Under the pieces are notes generated by a model, which saw only the letters and a program-made list of their open reading frames with translations, had not been told where the DNA came from and made no database searches. DNA of 64,000 nucleotides, taken from Candidatus Rhodobacter oscarellae (GTDB lineage Bacteria > Pseudomonadota > Alphaproteobacteria > Rhodobacterales > Rhodobacteraceae). Of this stretch, positions 15,814 through 24,308 are shown piece by piece. Numbering within the stretch: the stretch's first letter is position 1; each line of letters begins with the position of its first letter. Position numbers and translations under genes: made by a program. The stretch covers positions 331,378 through 395,377 of the forward strand of contig NZ_LFTY01000002.1 in the NCBI RefSeq assembly GCF_001078595.1, written 5' to 3'.

Positions 15814-17097
15814 ATGGAACGGGCTGCCCAAATTTCAGATGCTTCGAGACTTGCTAGAAGCACCTTTGACACGCCGACAGCTGCGAGCTTCCGTGATAGA
15901 GCTCCGGCATCTTTCAGAGCTCTGCTCGACGAGCTCAAAGATCGTCCGGCACAAAAGCCAGACACTGTTTCGGAAGCCTTCAAGTCGCTTCTGGGGTCTT
16001 CCTTCGCGGATAGCTTGTCGCCCGAAGCCAAGCAACGGCTGAACGCGTTCCTGAAGCTGCTTGGCGGGCAAACGGAAGAAAAAACCGGCAATGCTGCCAA
16101 TGCCGAAGAGCCCGCCGGTTTTGAGGATCTGCTTGAGAAGGCGAGCAAAAGCCTCAACCCCGAAGCCGGCCCGCCCCCTGCCACCAGTGGCAATCGGGCG
16201 AATGGTGCCACCGAAACCGCCGCGCCGCTGGATTCATTCACCCGCATCATCGAAGCCTTCCGCAAGCTGAAAACCACCTTCGGGGCTCCGAAGGACGCCG
16301 ACAACAAAGAAACCGGCGAGCCTGAGAAGAAGACCGATGAGATCAGCGGCCCCGCCGAAGGTGGCGCCTCCGTTGGAACCGATCTGGCCAATGAAAAGGT
16401 CGATATCGAAGGCCTCAACGGCAAGCTGCGGCAGGCGCTTGTAAGTATTTCCGATGAGTATTCCGATGGCTTTGGGGTCTTCACCGAAGACCATATTGCC
16501 AATGTCACCGAGGATAACGCCTATTGGGAAAACGAAGGCGACGGGATGAAAATTCGCGACGGGGTCAAACCCAGCGACGCGGTGAAGGATATGTTTGCCA
16601 ATCCGGATGAATACTCGTTTGAATGTGCCTCCTCGGTTGTTGCCCTGTCGCTGAAGGCGCAGCTGGAGGTGCTCGGAGAGGACCGTTTCAACGAGGTCTA
16701 CGAAAATGGGCTGGTGATCAACGGTTGGGAAGACAGCGCTATCAGCGGCGCAGAGGTGAACCGACGCGCCGAGCCGGGCGAGACCATCCTGGGCAAGGAA
16801 ACAGTCAACGGTGACCTGGCGCCATTCTCCTTTGACAGGGGCGATGAGCTGATACCGGGCGACATCTATTATTTTGACCAGGCCGGCGACGCCAGCAGCT
16901 ATTACCAGGGCTGGAACGTTATCTATCTTGGCGAAACAGACGATGGCAAACATCGTTTCTGGACGATGGAAGGCATCGAAGAGGTCGAACTGGTCGACGA
17001 GGATGGCGCGCTGACCCCCAAAGAGGATGACTCTTTGCTCAGCGGCTTCTATCTGGGCGCATCGCGCACGGATCCGAATGGCGGGTACTTCTCCTGA
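15814..17097 (+). CDS. Probable T3SS effector with Bacillus Tgl-type transglutaminase domain
   Basis: 427 residues. The N-terminal about 200 residues are low-complexity and Ser/Ala/Lys-rich, as in T3SS-secreted proteins, and carry two GN.AN motifs (TGNAANA, SGNRANG). Residues about 215-400 follow the spore-coat transglutaminase Tgl of Bacillus: VKPSDAVKDMFANPDEYSFE, then Cys271 in FECAS, GEDRFNEVYEN and GDIYYF. Glu270-Cys271 correspond to Tgl Glu115-Cys116. The second Tgl acid, Glu187 in GENVI, is Trp367 here (QGWNVIYLG). Tgl crosslinks or deamidates glutamines. I infer a host-directed effector; activity is uncertain given the change. It lies between a terminator and the AraC gene. Confidence 0.75.
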   Translation: MERAAQISDASRLARSTFDTPTAASFRDRAPASFRALLDELKDRPAQKPDTVSEAFKSLLGSSFADSLSPEAKQRLNAFLKLLGGQTEEKTGNAANAEEPAGFEDLLEKASKSLNPEAGPPPATSGNRANGATETAAPLDSFTRIIEAFRKLKTTFGAPKDADNKETGEPEKKTDEISGPAEGGASVGTDLANEKVDIEGLNGKLRQALVSISDEYSDGFGVFTEDHIANVTEDNAYWENEGDGMKIRDGVKPSDAVKDMFANPDEYSFECASSVVALSLKAQLEVLGEDRFNEVYENGLVINGWEDSAISGAEVNRRAEPGETILGKETVNGDLAPFSFDRGDELIPGDIYYFDQAGDASSYYQGWNVIYLGETDDGKHRFWTMEGIEEVELVDEDGALTPKEDDSLLSGFYLGASRTDPNGGYFS

Positions 17098-17198
17098 GAT
17101 GCGGGCCGAAGCGATCCTTTTCATGCTCCGGCAACATCATCGTGATATCGGGGCGCGCTTGAGTGTAGCGCCGTAGTAAGTGGAGCAGGTTTGGCCAG

Positions 17199-18218
17199 AT
17201 GGATGTCATATCGTCAGAAACTGCGCGTTGGCGCTTGCTTTCCTTGCAAATGGACGATGCGGACCGACCCCTTGGGTCGGTCACGCTTTTGGACATCTCC
17301 AAGGCCACTTCCGGATCCGAAGTCACCCAGCACGCGCTGACATCCTATGACCGGTTGCTGGACCGCTTCTTAAAAGCCTTCCCGGATCCCAAAGCCCTGG
17401 TCCAGCTAAGCAGCAATTACGACCCGCGCTGCACCGGGTCATTCGGCTATCTGCTCCGCTCGCAGCCGGATGGGCAGGCGCTTTTGCGGAAGCTGGGGCA
17501 GTATGGGTTCCTGTCCACCTCCTTTGAGCGCTTCATGATCGACAGCTCCGGCGAAGATGTGGTGATCCAGCTGATCCGCAATGTGGATATGCGCAATGAT
17601 GCGGCGGATATCGCGCTCAAATCGGTGCATCTCTACCGCAGCCTTTCCGCCTTCTTCGGGCCCGAAAAGATCCGGCATTTCACGCTGGGCAGCGGCATGG
17701 GCCAATATTGCGATACACTGGGGGAATTCATGCAGGGCAATGTCAGCTTCGACGGCATTTGCCCGACGGTCTATCTGGATAAATCGGTGCTGGAAGCGCC
17801 GCTGCCGGATCATGACGATATTCTGGCGCAGAGCATTGAGACTCTGGCACAGCGCCTGGGCCAGAAGGACCGCGAGGCGAGCATCACGCAGCAGGTGACC
17901 CATTTGTTGCGACCCGATGCCATGGGGGTCAATGCGACCCTATCGGCCGTGGCACGGGAACTGGCAATGAGCGGGCGCACCTTGCAGCGCCGCCTCAGCG
18001 ACGAGAACGCATCCTTCAATGGAATCGTGGATCAGGCCCGCAAGGAGCAGGCCCTGTCCCTGTTGCTGTGCTCGCCGCTCAGCATCGTTGAAATCGCCGA
18101 GGATCTGGGCTTTGTCGAGCTCAGTTCCTTCTACCGTGCGTTTCGCCTTTGGTTTGACAACACGCCAGCCCGCTTTCGGAGTGAAAACCGTCTTGCGACC
18201 CGGATGGCGGGCATCTGA
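17199..18218 (+). CDS. AraC-family transcriptional regulator, candidate T3SS regulator
   Basis: 339 residues. The N-terminal about 200 residues resemble the arabinose-binding-like domain of OruR/MmoR-type AraC regulators (FGYLLRSQPDGQALLRKLGQ; FFGPEKIRHFTLG). The C-terminal AraC double helix-turn-helix is clear (LSAVARELAMSGRTLQRRLS; SIVEIAEDLGFVELSSFYRA; NTPARFR). It is the last gene of the T3SS locus and in the same direction as the effector. AraC-type activators such as ExsA and HrpX control many T3SS. That role is inferred here from location only. Confidence 0.85.
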   Translation: MDVISSETARWRLLSLQMDDADRPLGSVTLLDISKATSGSEVTQHALTSYDRLLDRFLKAFPDPKALVQLSSNYDPRCTGSFGYLLRSQPDGQALLRKLGQYGFLSTSFERFMIDSSGEDVVIQLIRNVDMRNDAADIALKSVHLYRSLSAFFGPEKIRHFTLGSGMGQYCDTLGEFMQGNVSFDGICPTVYLDKSVLEAPLPDHDDILAQSIETLAQRLGQKDREASITQQVTHLLRPDAMGVNATLSAVARELAMSGRTLQRRLSDENASFNGIVDQARKEQALSLLLCSPLSIVEIAEDLGFVELSSFYRAFRLWFDNTPARFRSENRLATRMAGI

Positions 18219-18728
18219 AAGGGTGCTGCTGCGGCATCCACTTCGGGCGCGCCAAGGAGTGCTGATATGCGGATTTGAGGCGGCGCGAGGGTGATCCGAT
18301 ACCGCCGCTGCGCGGTAAGCGTTCCATCCCGCGCGCCGAGATCGACGACATCTCGGCGCCGGTCTCCTGGCGGCTCATCTTGACGGCCAGGGGGCCCTTA
18401 CCAAGGCCTTAACGACGCGTGCGGCGAGTCCGTCACGCAAGCCGCCCGAATCGGGGGTTAACGCCTTATTTTGTAGAGAAATCCGGTGTCGGCTATGCGT
18501 CGGCAAAGCGTCGGCCTTGCGTATGGCACCTCGTATGGCAAACAGGTGGGTTAACAGAGCGTGCGGTGGGTGCTTATATGGCGGCTCTGCGGACTTTGTT
18601 GCCGTTCGTATTTTGCTGTCGACGGACCGGTCCCAGCCCAAAGCAGTAATTGACATTGCACTGCTCGTGCTTGTTCATGACCCTAGAAATTCAAATTCTT
18701 AGTTTCCAAGTTAGGTTGGGGAGATCGT
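18219..18728. other. Intergenic gap with one strong hairpin; boundary of islet
   Basis: No credible gene is seen in 510 bases. A perfect 10-bp inverted repeat (GCGCCGAGAT at 18333-18342 and ATCTCGGCGC at 18350-18359, 7-base loop) has no following T run, so it is an operator or RNA structure rather than a plain terminator. From about 18640 the sequence becomes AT-richer, which marks the start of the ATPase islet. GGTTGGGGAGATC before 18729 supplies a ribosome-binding site. Confidence 0.4.
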
Positions 18729-20261
18729 GTGCCAACATTCGAAGAGAATTTCAAATTTGACTCAAGTCCATTTGAGCAATACGTCGCTGAGAATGAACCA
18801 GACATCCTCGATTATGCGGTGGTTCCTCCATACTTTGAAGTCGCCAAAAAGCGCGCGCTTACGCCATCCACACATTTGCTATTCGGTGCTCGGGGCGGAG
18901 GTAAGTCGGCTACGCGGCTTGCTACTGAGCGAGAGCTTTGGAAACTGCACGCTGATGGCGTAAATGTCCCTCTTGCTGTTCCTTACATCGATTTCTCCAG
19001 AGTTCTGGAGCGTGGTACGGTAAACAAAATTTCGTCTGATGATCTGCTTAAGGAGCTATCCTTTCGGGTCATTGAGACACTTTTGCTATGGATCTCCGAT
19101 CAAGATAGCGCTGAGGACATAGTAGAACTCTTGGTGCCCGAAGAGCTAAATCTGATGGTTGTGCTGGTACAGGCCTTTTACCTGCGAGTCCCCGAGGCAA
19201 ATCGAAGAGTTAGTCAGGCGCAAGCCATGGCAATTCTTAGGCAAAATTGGAAGAGTCGAACAGCAAATTGGATTCAGAAAAAATGGTCTGCGATTACTGA
19301 AATCGTCAGCGAGGTAGCTTCTGGCCTATCAGAGAAACACGCCGATACCGAGAGCATGAAGTCTCAAGTTGCCGAAATGTTCAACGAAAATGGTGCCATT
19401 ATCTCAGGAACTGCTTTGCTTGCGAAGTTGGTTGAAGTAGCGCGAGTTTTTGGCTTTTCGGGGGTTTCTGTCTTTGTAGATAAGGTTGACGAACATCCTG
19501 TGACCCAAAATTCGCCCGAATCCTCTGCGCGCCTTATTTTTCCGTTGCTGTCGCACGTTCAGTTGATGGAGGTAGAAGGCTTAGGTTGGCAGTTCTTTTT
19601 GTGGGATAGAGTTAAGGCCATTTTTGCCGATGGTGAGCTTTCAGTTCGGCTGGACAAACTGGCACATAGCGAGGTTTCTTGGACGGTTGAGTTCCTCCGC
19701 AAAATGATTGACTCACGTGTGTCCTTTTTTAGTTCAAAATGCCTATCCAGTTTTTCGGAATTAGGTGCCGACGAAACCGTCACTCATGAAAAGATTGGCG
19801 AGATCATCGATCTGGCGGTGAAGTCTCCACGCGAAACAATCCGGTTGTTGGATACAGTCGTGCGAGAATTCGACTCCAAGTATTCTGCGCAGGAAGGTCA
19901 TCGTTATCTCGAGGCCGAAGATCTGGAGAACGGCATGGACAAATACGTATCTGATGTCATTTGGTCGGTATACGATAAAGAAGTCCTTAGTCAGATCCTA
20001 CGGCTCAACAAATCCACATTCATCAACAAAGAAGTGCAAGCTGCCTTCAAAATCAGTGCTCCCGGCGCGACCAACCGTATCGTAAAATGGCAGGACGCGG
20101 GTGCAATAAGTCAAAGCGGAAAGCGGGAAGCGGAAGGCGGAGTAGGAGGCAAGCCGTCCAATGAGTATTCAATAGCGGACCCGCGTATTGTACGCCTGAT
20201 GGAAAGAAAGCTGTATGACGAAAAGGTTCTAACAGAGGCACCCATTGAGGCAGAAGAGTAG
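18729..20261 (+). CDS. P-loop STAND-like ATPase (Sll1717-type), possible defence gene
   Basis: 510 residues, starting with GTG after GGGGAG. Walker A is GARGGGKSATR near residue 54. A Walker B of STAND type (VSVFVDKVDE, hhhhDxxDE form) lies near residue 250. The C-terminal part looks like a winged-helix (NKEVQAAFKISAPGATNRIV, then GAISQ). The layout recalls the P-loop ATPase Sll1717 family, seen in accessory regions; that link is from memory of motif style. Base composition is visibly AT-richer than on both sides and codon use differs, which suggests horizontal transfer. No partner effector gene is next to it. Function is unknown; a defence role is a guess. Confidence 0.7.
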   Translation: MPTFEENFKFDSSPFEQYVAENEPDILDYAVVPPYFEVAKKRALTPSTHLLFGARGGGKSATRLATERELWKLHADGVNVPLAVPYIDFSRVLERGTVNKISSDDLLKELSFRVIETLLLWISDQDSAEDIVELLVPEELNLMVVLVQAFYLRVPEANRRVSQAQAMAILRQNWKSRTANWIQKKWSAITEIVSEVASGLSEKHADTESMKSQVAEMFNENGAIISGTALLAKLVEVARVFGFSGVSVFVDKVDEHPVTQNSPESSARLIFPLLSHVQLMEVEGLGWQFFLWDRVKAIFADGELSVRLDKLAHSEVSWTVEFLRKMIDSRVSFFSSKCLSSFSELGADETVTHEKIGEIIDLAVKSPRETIRLLDTVVREFDSKYSAQEGHRYLEAEDLENGMDKYVSDVIWSVYDKEVLSQILRLNKSTFINKEVQAAFKISAPGATNRIVKWQDAGAISQSGKREAEGGVGGKPSNEYSIADPRIVRLMERKLYDEKVLTEAPIEAEE

Positions 20262-20477
20262 TCCCGTCCTTTACCGACGGAATTTTGTGGACCCGAGTGG
20301 ACTTTGCAAACTCCGCTCCCGGCGCCTTGCAGACGTTTAGGCAAAGCAAAGCATCGGTGACTTTTGGAATCCAAGCCCACCTTGCCCCCGCCTCAGATGT
20401 AGGAACCCCAATGCGTCCTTGAACCGCGAAAGAACGCTTGTGGCGACGGTGCGGGGCGCGGGGCGATCGGGGACGGG

Positions 20478-21485
20478 TTACCCGCCGGTATGGCTCATAT
20501 GCCGTGAGACCTGGCCGTCCGCCCGCTGGCGGGAATAGTCGAAGTCGTGGCCCTTGGGCTTGAGCCCGATGGCCTTGTGGATCGCCTCCACCAGCGGCGC
20601 GTCGCTCTCGGACGACCGCAGCGGCGCGCGCAGGTCCATCATGTCCTCCTGGCCCAGGCACATATAGAGCTGTCCGGTGCAGGTCAGGCGCACGCGGTTG
20701 CAGCTCTCGCAGAAGTTATGCGTCAGCGGCGTGATGAAGCCGATCTGCTGGCCGGTCTCCTCCAGCCGCACATAGCGCGCCGGGCCGCCGGTCTTATGCG
20801 CAAGCTCGGTGACCCGGTAGCGCTGCGCCAGCTGCGCCTGGATCTCGGAGACGGGCCAGTACTGCCCCACGCGGTCCTCGTTGCCCAGATCGCCCATCGG
20901 CATGACCTCGATCCAGGTCAGGTCGATGTCGCGGCCGGCGCACCATTCGGTGAGGCTGAACAGCTCCTCCTCGTTGAAGCCCTTCAGCGCCACGGCGTTC
21001 AGCTTGACCCGCAGGCCCGCCTTCTGCGCCGCGTCGATCCCCTTAAGCACCTGGGGCAGGCGGCCCCAGCGGGTCACGCGGGCGAACTTCTCCTCGTCCA
21101 GCGTGTCCAGCGAGACATTTACCCGGCGCACCCCCGCCGCATAGAGGTCATCGGCGAAGCGCGCCAGTTGCGAGCCGTTGGTGGTCAGCGTCAGCTCCTG
21201 CAGCGCGCCGCTCTCCAGGTGCCGGGTCATGCCGCGAAAGAAGGTCATGATCTCGCGCCGCACCAGGGGCTCGCCGCCGGTGATGCGCAGCTTCTCCACG
21301 CCCAGCCCGATGAAGGCCGAGCACATGCGGTCCAGCTCCTCCAGCGTCAGCAGCTCCTTCTTGGGCAGGAAGGTCATGTTCTCGGACATGCAGTAGACGC
21401 AGCGGAAGTCGCAGCGGTCGGTGACCGAGACGCGCAGGTAGGTGATGGCGCGGGCGAAGGGGTCGATGAGCTGCGGCGTGTTCAT
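20478..21485 (-). CDS. moaA: GTP 3',8-cyclase MoaA
   Basis: 335 residues from the ATG at 21485. It is a radical SAM enzyme with CxxxCxxC (CDFRCVYC) near residue 25, a GGEPL SAM motif, and a second cluster motif near the C-terminus ([13 protein letters not shown]). The C-terminus ends in Thr-Gly-Gly, the GG tail needed by MoaA for the MoaC reaction. It converts GTP to 3',8-cyclo-GTP in molybdenum cofactor synthesis. The extended frame to 21533 overlaps the divergent lipoprotein's upstream region and is unlikely. Confidence 0.96.
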   Translation of the reverse strand: MNTPQLIDPFARAITYLRVSVTDRCDFRCVYCMSENMTFLPKKELLTLEELDRMCSAFIGLGVEKLRITGGEPLVRREIMTFFRGMTRHLESGALQELTLTTNGSQLARFADDLYAAGVRRVNVSLDTLDEEKFARVTRWGRLPQVLKGIDAAQKAGLRVKLNAVALKGFNEEELFSLTEWCAGRDIDLTWIEVMPMGDLGNEDRVGQYWPVSEIQAQLAQRYRVTELAHKTGGPARYVRLEETGQQIGFITPLTHNFCESCNRVRLTCTGQLYMCLGQEDMMDLRAPLRSSESDAPLVEAIHKAIGLKPKGHDFDYSRQRADGQVSRHMSHTGG

Positions 21486-21571
21486 GAAGTTTAACCTAGG
21501 GCGGGCGGATGACCGCGACAAGCACATTGGCACAGTTGATTGGTAGACAATTTGACCGTAACGTCCGGGGC

Positions 21572-22051
21572 ATGCGTTTTTACCTTGCCCTCCCGCTGAT
21601 CCTTGCCGTGTCCGGCTGCGCCGATCTTAGCCCGCAATTCCTCGACCGCTTCGGGCGCGACAGCCCCCGCGCGGAGCCGCGGGTCTTCGTGCCGCCGCCG
21701 CGCGCCGAGCGGGAGCCGGCGGTTCTGGGGCCTGACGGGACCGAGCTGGCCTCGGTCACGCCGCCGGTGGAGCCGGCCCCGCCGCCGGTCACCGCCGCGG
21801 ACGGGCGCCTGGGCACCACCATCGCGTCGCTTGGCGACCCGGTGGCGGAGGGCTTCTGGCTGAAGACCCCGCTGGTGAGCACGGTGCGCCAGGGGCGGGT
21901 GGTCTATGAGAGGACCGGGCGCTCGGTGCAGGTCGAGCTGCGCCCGTCGGGCGGCGCGGGTGGCAGCGGTAGCCAGATCTCGCTGGCCGCGATGCGGCTG
22001 TTGGGCGCGTCGATCACCGACCTGATCGAGGTGGTTGTCTTCGAGAATTGA
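21572..22051 (+). CDS. Small Pro-rich lipoprotein, function unknown
   Basis: 159 residues from the ATG at 21572. A signal peptide with lipobox LAVSGC (Cys13) is clear. A Pro/Arg/Glu-rich linker follows to about residue 75. The C-terminal domain reads [20 protein letters not shown] and then [16 protein letters not shown]. Similar roseobacter proteins are sometimes annotated as galactarate-dehydratase-like, but nothing here shows enzyme activity. It diverges from moaA, with 86 bases between the starts. Confidence 0.7.
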   Translation: MRFYLALPLILAVSGCADLSPQFLDRFGRDSPRAEPRVFVPPPRAEREPAVLGPDGTELASVTPPVEPAPPPVTAADGRLGTTIASLGDPVAEGFWLKTPLVSTVRQGRVVYERTGRSVQVELRPSGGAGGSGSQISLAAMRLLGASITDLIEVVVFEN

Positions 22052-22078
22052 ACGCGCGTTCAGATGTTGGTTGTGGAC

Positions 22079-22207
22079 TGGAGTGGGCGTTGGCTATCTG
22101 GCGCGCGCCCTTTCACAACGCTTGCCGACACCAGATACAACGGGATTTACATAGAGCGACCGCCCGAGCTTGCCTCGGGCTGCGGCCGACCTCCCCCAGG
22201 AGGCCGC
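22079..22207. repeat. Dispersed intergenic stem-loop repeat, copy A
   Basis: The element starts TGGAGTGGGCGTTGGCTATC and contains CCGCCCGAGCTTGCCTCGGG then CTGCGGCC and CCAGGAGGCCGC. The same blocks, in the same order and spacing, occur at 33843-33980 between unrelated genes. The middle part differs between copies. Confidence 0.65.
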
Positions 22208-22325
22208 AATTGCAACCGCGCATCTAGTTGAAACGTTTCGATTTCCAGAGATGATGTGATTGATTGGCCTGATGCGCAAGCGACCTCCAGGTCGGCCGCA
22301 GCCCGGGTTGTGCGAGCGTCACCGT

Positions 22326-22352
22326 AGAGGCCCCGGATCAAGTTAGGGGCGG
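22326..22352. repeat. Short palindromic repeat GGCCCCGGATCAAG, copy 1
   Basis: AGAGGCCCCGGATCAAGTTA, then GGGGCGG. It matches 38396-38422 at 26 of 27 positions. GCCCC and GGGGC arms make it an imperfect palindrome. Elements of this kind are common in alphaproteobacterial intergenic DNA. Confidence 0.7.
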
Positions 22353-22434
22353 GTTTCTTATGACCACCCCAGACCATAGCTTTCGCTGATCAACGGGGCT
22401 TCCATTCCCCGTTCCAAGCCATAAGAATGGCGCC

Positions 22435-24045
22435 ATGACCAGACGTGTTTTGCCTCACCTGGGCGACTGGGCCGCTATGCGCGCCGGTTTCTCCTGGGAC
22501 ATCCCCGCCGCGTATAACATCGCCGAGCGCTGCTGTGACAGCTGGGCGGCGCGCCAGCCGGACCGGGTTGCCATTGTGGACCTTTCGGGCGGCGCGCGGG
22601 CCGAGTGGACCTATGGCCAGCTCAAGCGCGCCAGCGACGGCCTGGCGGCGAGCCTGCGCGCGCGCGGCGTGCGGCAGGGCGACCGGGTGGCGGTGCTCTT
22701 GCCGCAATCGCCGGAGGTGCTGATCACCCACCTGGCGGCGCATAAGCTGGGCGCGATCATCCTGCCGCTGTTCACGCTTTTTGGGGCGGACGCGCTGGCC
22801 TACCGGCTGGCCGATAGCGGCGCGGCTGCGGTGGTGACGGACGCCGCGAACCTGGATAAGCTGATGGCGTTGCGCCCGGAGCTGCCTTCGCTAAGCGAGG
22901 TCTACTGCACCGATGCCGCCGCAGAACCGGTGCGCGCCTTCTGGGACGAGATCGAGGCCGCGCAGGGGCTGACCCCTGCGCGCACCGGGGCCGAGGACCC
23001 GGCGTGCCTGATCTACACCTCTGGCACAACCGGCGATCCGAAGGGCGTTTTGCACGCGCAGCGCTTTCTGATCGGGCATCTGCCCGCGATCGAGGCGCTC
23101 TACGGGGGCTTTGCGGGCCCCGGCGCGGTGGGCTGGACCCCGGCGGATTGGGCCTGGATCGGCGGGCTGATGGATTTGGCGATGCCATGCCTTTACTACG
23201 GCGTGCCGCTGGTCAGTCACCGGATGCGCAAATTCGACCCCGAGGCGGCGTATGACCTGATGCGCCGCGAGGCGGTCAGCGCCGCGTTTCTGCCGCCCAC
23301 CGCGCTGAAACTGATGCGGCAGGCGCCCGCGCCCAAGGGCCTGGCGCTGGAGGCGGTGTTCTCGGGCGGGGAGAGCCTGGGCGCGGACCTGCTGGGCTGG
23401 GGCACAGAGGTGCTGGGGGCGCCGATCAACGAGGGCTATGGCCAGACCGAGTGCAACCTGGTGCTGGCGACCTCGGCGGGCTCGATGCCGGTCAGGCCCG
23501 GCAGCATGGGCCAAGCGGTGCCGGGCCACGACGTGGCGGTGATCGACCCCGCCGGGCAGGAGCTGCCCGCGGGGGAGCTGGGCGAGATCGCCGTGCGCAA
23601 GGGCACGCCGGTCATGTTCCAGCGCTACTGGAACAAGCCCGAAAAGACGGCCGAGAAATTCGTCGGCGACTGGATGCGCACCGGCGATCTGGGGCGGCGC
23701 GACGCGGATGGCTATTTCTGGTACGAGAGCCGGGACGATGACGTGATCACCTCGGCGGGCTACCGGATCGGGCCGACCGAGATCGAGAACTGCCTTGTGG
23801 GGCACCCCGATATTGTAAACGCCGCCGTGGTGGGCGTGCCGGATCCCGCGCGCACGGAGGCCGTGAAGGCCTATGTGGTGCTGCGTGAGGGGGCCGACTG
23901 GGAGGGGCTGCCTGCCGAGCTGGTGGAGCGCGTGCGCGCCCGCGTCAGCCCGCATATGGCGCCGCGCCTGGTCGAGCGCATCGACGCGCTGCCAATGACG
24001 GCCACCGGCAAGGTAATGCGCCGCCAGCTGCGCGAGCAATCATAG
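22435..24045 (+). CDS. AMP-dependent acyl-CoA synthetase
   Basis: 536 residues. It is a member of the ANL superfamily: the P-loop-like motif IYTSGTTGDPKGVLHAQ at about residues 194-210, the A5-type GYGQTE, the hinge motif WMRTGDLGRRDADGYFWYES and the C-terminal catalytic Lys region MTATGKVMRRQLRE. It activates a carboxylic acid with ATP and transfers it to CoA. The overall pattern (VGWTPADWAWIGGL) fits medium-chain or acetyl/propionyl-type synthetases, but the substrate cannot be fixed. It stands alone, after a repeat-filled gap. Confidence 0.9.
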   Translation: MTRRVLPHLGDWAAMRAGFSWDIPAAYNIAERCCDSWAARQPDRVAIVDLSGGARAEWTYGQLKRASDGLAASLRARGVRQGDRVAVLLPQSPEVLITHLAAHKLGAIILPLFTLFGADALAYRLADSGAAAVVTDAANLDKLMALRPELPSLSEVYCTDAAAEPVRAFWDEIEAAQGLTPARTGAEDPACLIYTSGTTGDPKGVLHAQRFLIGHLPAIEALYGGFAGPGAVGWTPADWAWIGGLMDLAMPCLYYGVPLVSHRMRKFDPEAAYDLMRREAVSAAFLPPTALKLMRQAPAPKGLALEAVFSGGESLGADLLGWGTEVLGAPINEGYGQTECNLVLATSAGSMPVRPGSMGQAVPGHDVAVIDPAGQELPAGELGEIAVRKGTPVMFQRYWNKPEKTAEKFVGDWMRTGDLGRRDADGYFWYESRDDDVITSAGYRIGPTEIENCLVGHPDIVNAAVVGVPDPARTEAVKAYVVLREGADWEGLPAELVERVRARVSPHMAPRLVERIDALPMTATGKVMRRQLREQS

Positions 24046-24136
24046 GGCGGCGCAAGGCTATGTCACCTAGGAGACGCTGGTTTGCTCGCTCTGTGCGCAA
24101 AACCTCCGGTTGTGACGCATGTTAACCATAATTCTC

Positions 24137-24150
24137 TCTACATATGTAGA
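24137..24150. promoter_or_regulatory. Perfect 14-bp palindrome upstream of XRE regulator
   Basis: TCTACATATGTAGA is a perfect palindrome in the AT-rich region before the regulator at 24309. Its core ACATATGT recurs at 24289-24296, just before the start codon. It is a candidate autoregulatory operator. Confidence 0.45.
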
Positions 24151-24288
24151 TTTATTAACCTAAGGGTGCAAAAGATTTTGGCGCCTCCCGTGATTTCGCA
24201 TACCAAGGCGCGAGTTGCCGGTTAAGGATTGCAATCCTGCATTGTCTTTCCCGGGCTTGCTTTGGTTTAGTTCTTGTCAGGTCAGTCA

Positions 24289-24296
24289 ACATATGT
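24289..24296. promoter_or_regulatory. Second ACATATGT site before XRE start
   Basis: The 8-bp palindrome ACATATGT lies 12 bases before the ATG at 24309 and overlaps the likely ribosome-binding site GTGGAA. Binding here could block translation start or transcription. It is paired with 24137-24150. Confidence 0.35.
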
Positions 24297-24308
24297 GGAA
24301 ATAACTAT

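Larger units (their letters stand above)
22052..22434. other. Intergenic gap filled by two repeat elements
   Basis: 383 bases without a gene. They hold copy A of a dispersed stem-forming repeat (22079-22207) and one copy of a short palindromic repeat (22326-22352). A longer inverted pair is also present: CTGCGGCCGACCT near 22180 faces AGGTCGGCCGCAG near 22290. Confidence 0.6.

Noticed and set aside
20262-20290. Terminator after the STAND-like ATPase
   Set aside because: The CCGTC/GACGG stem is only five pairs and the following T run is too short to be convincing.
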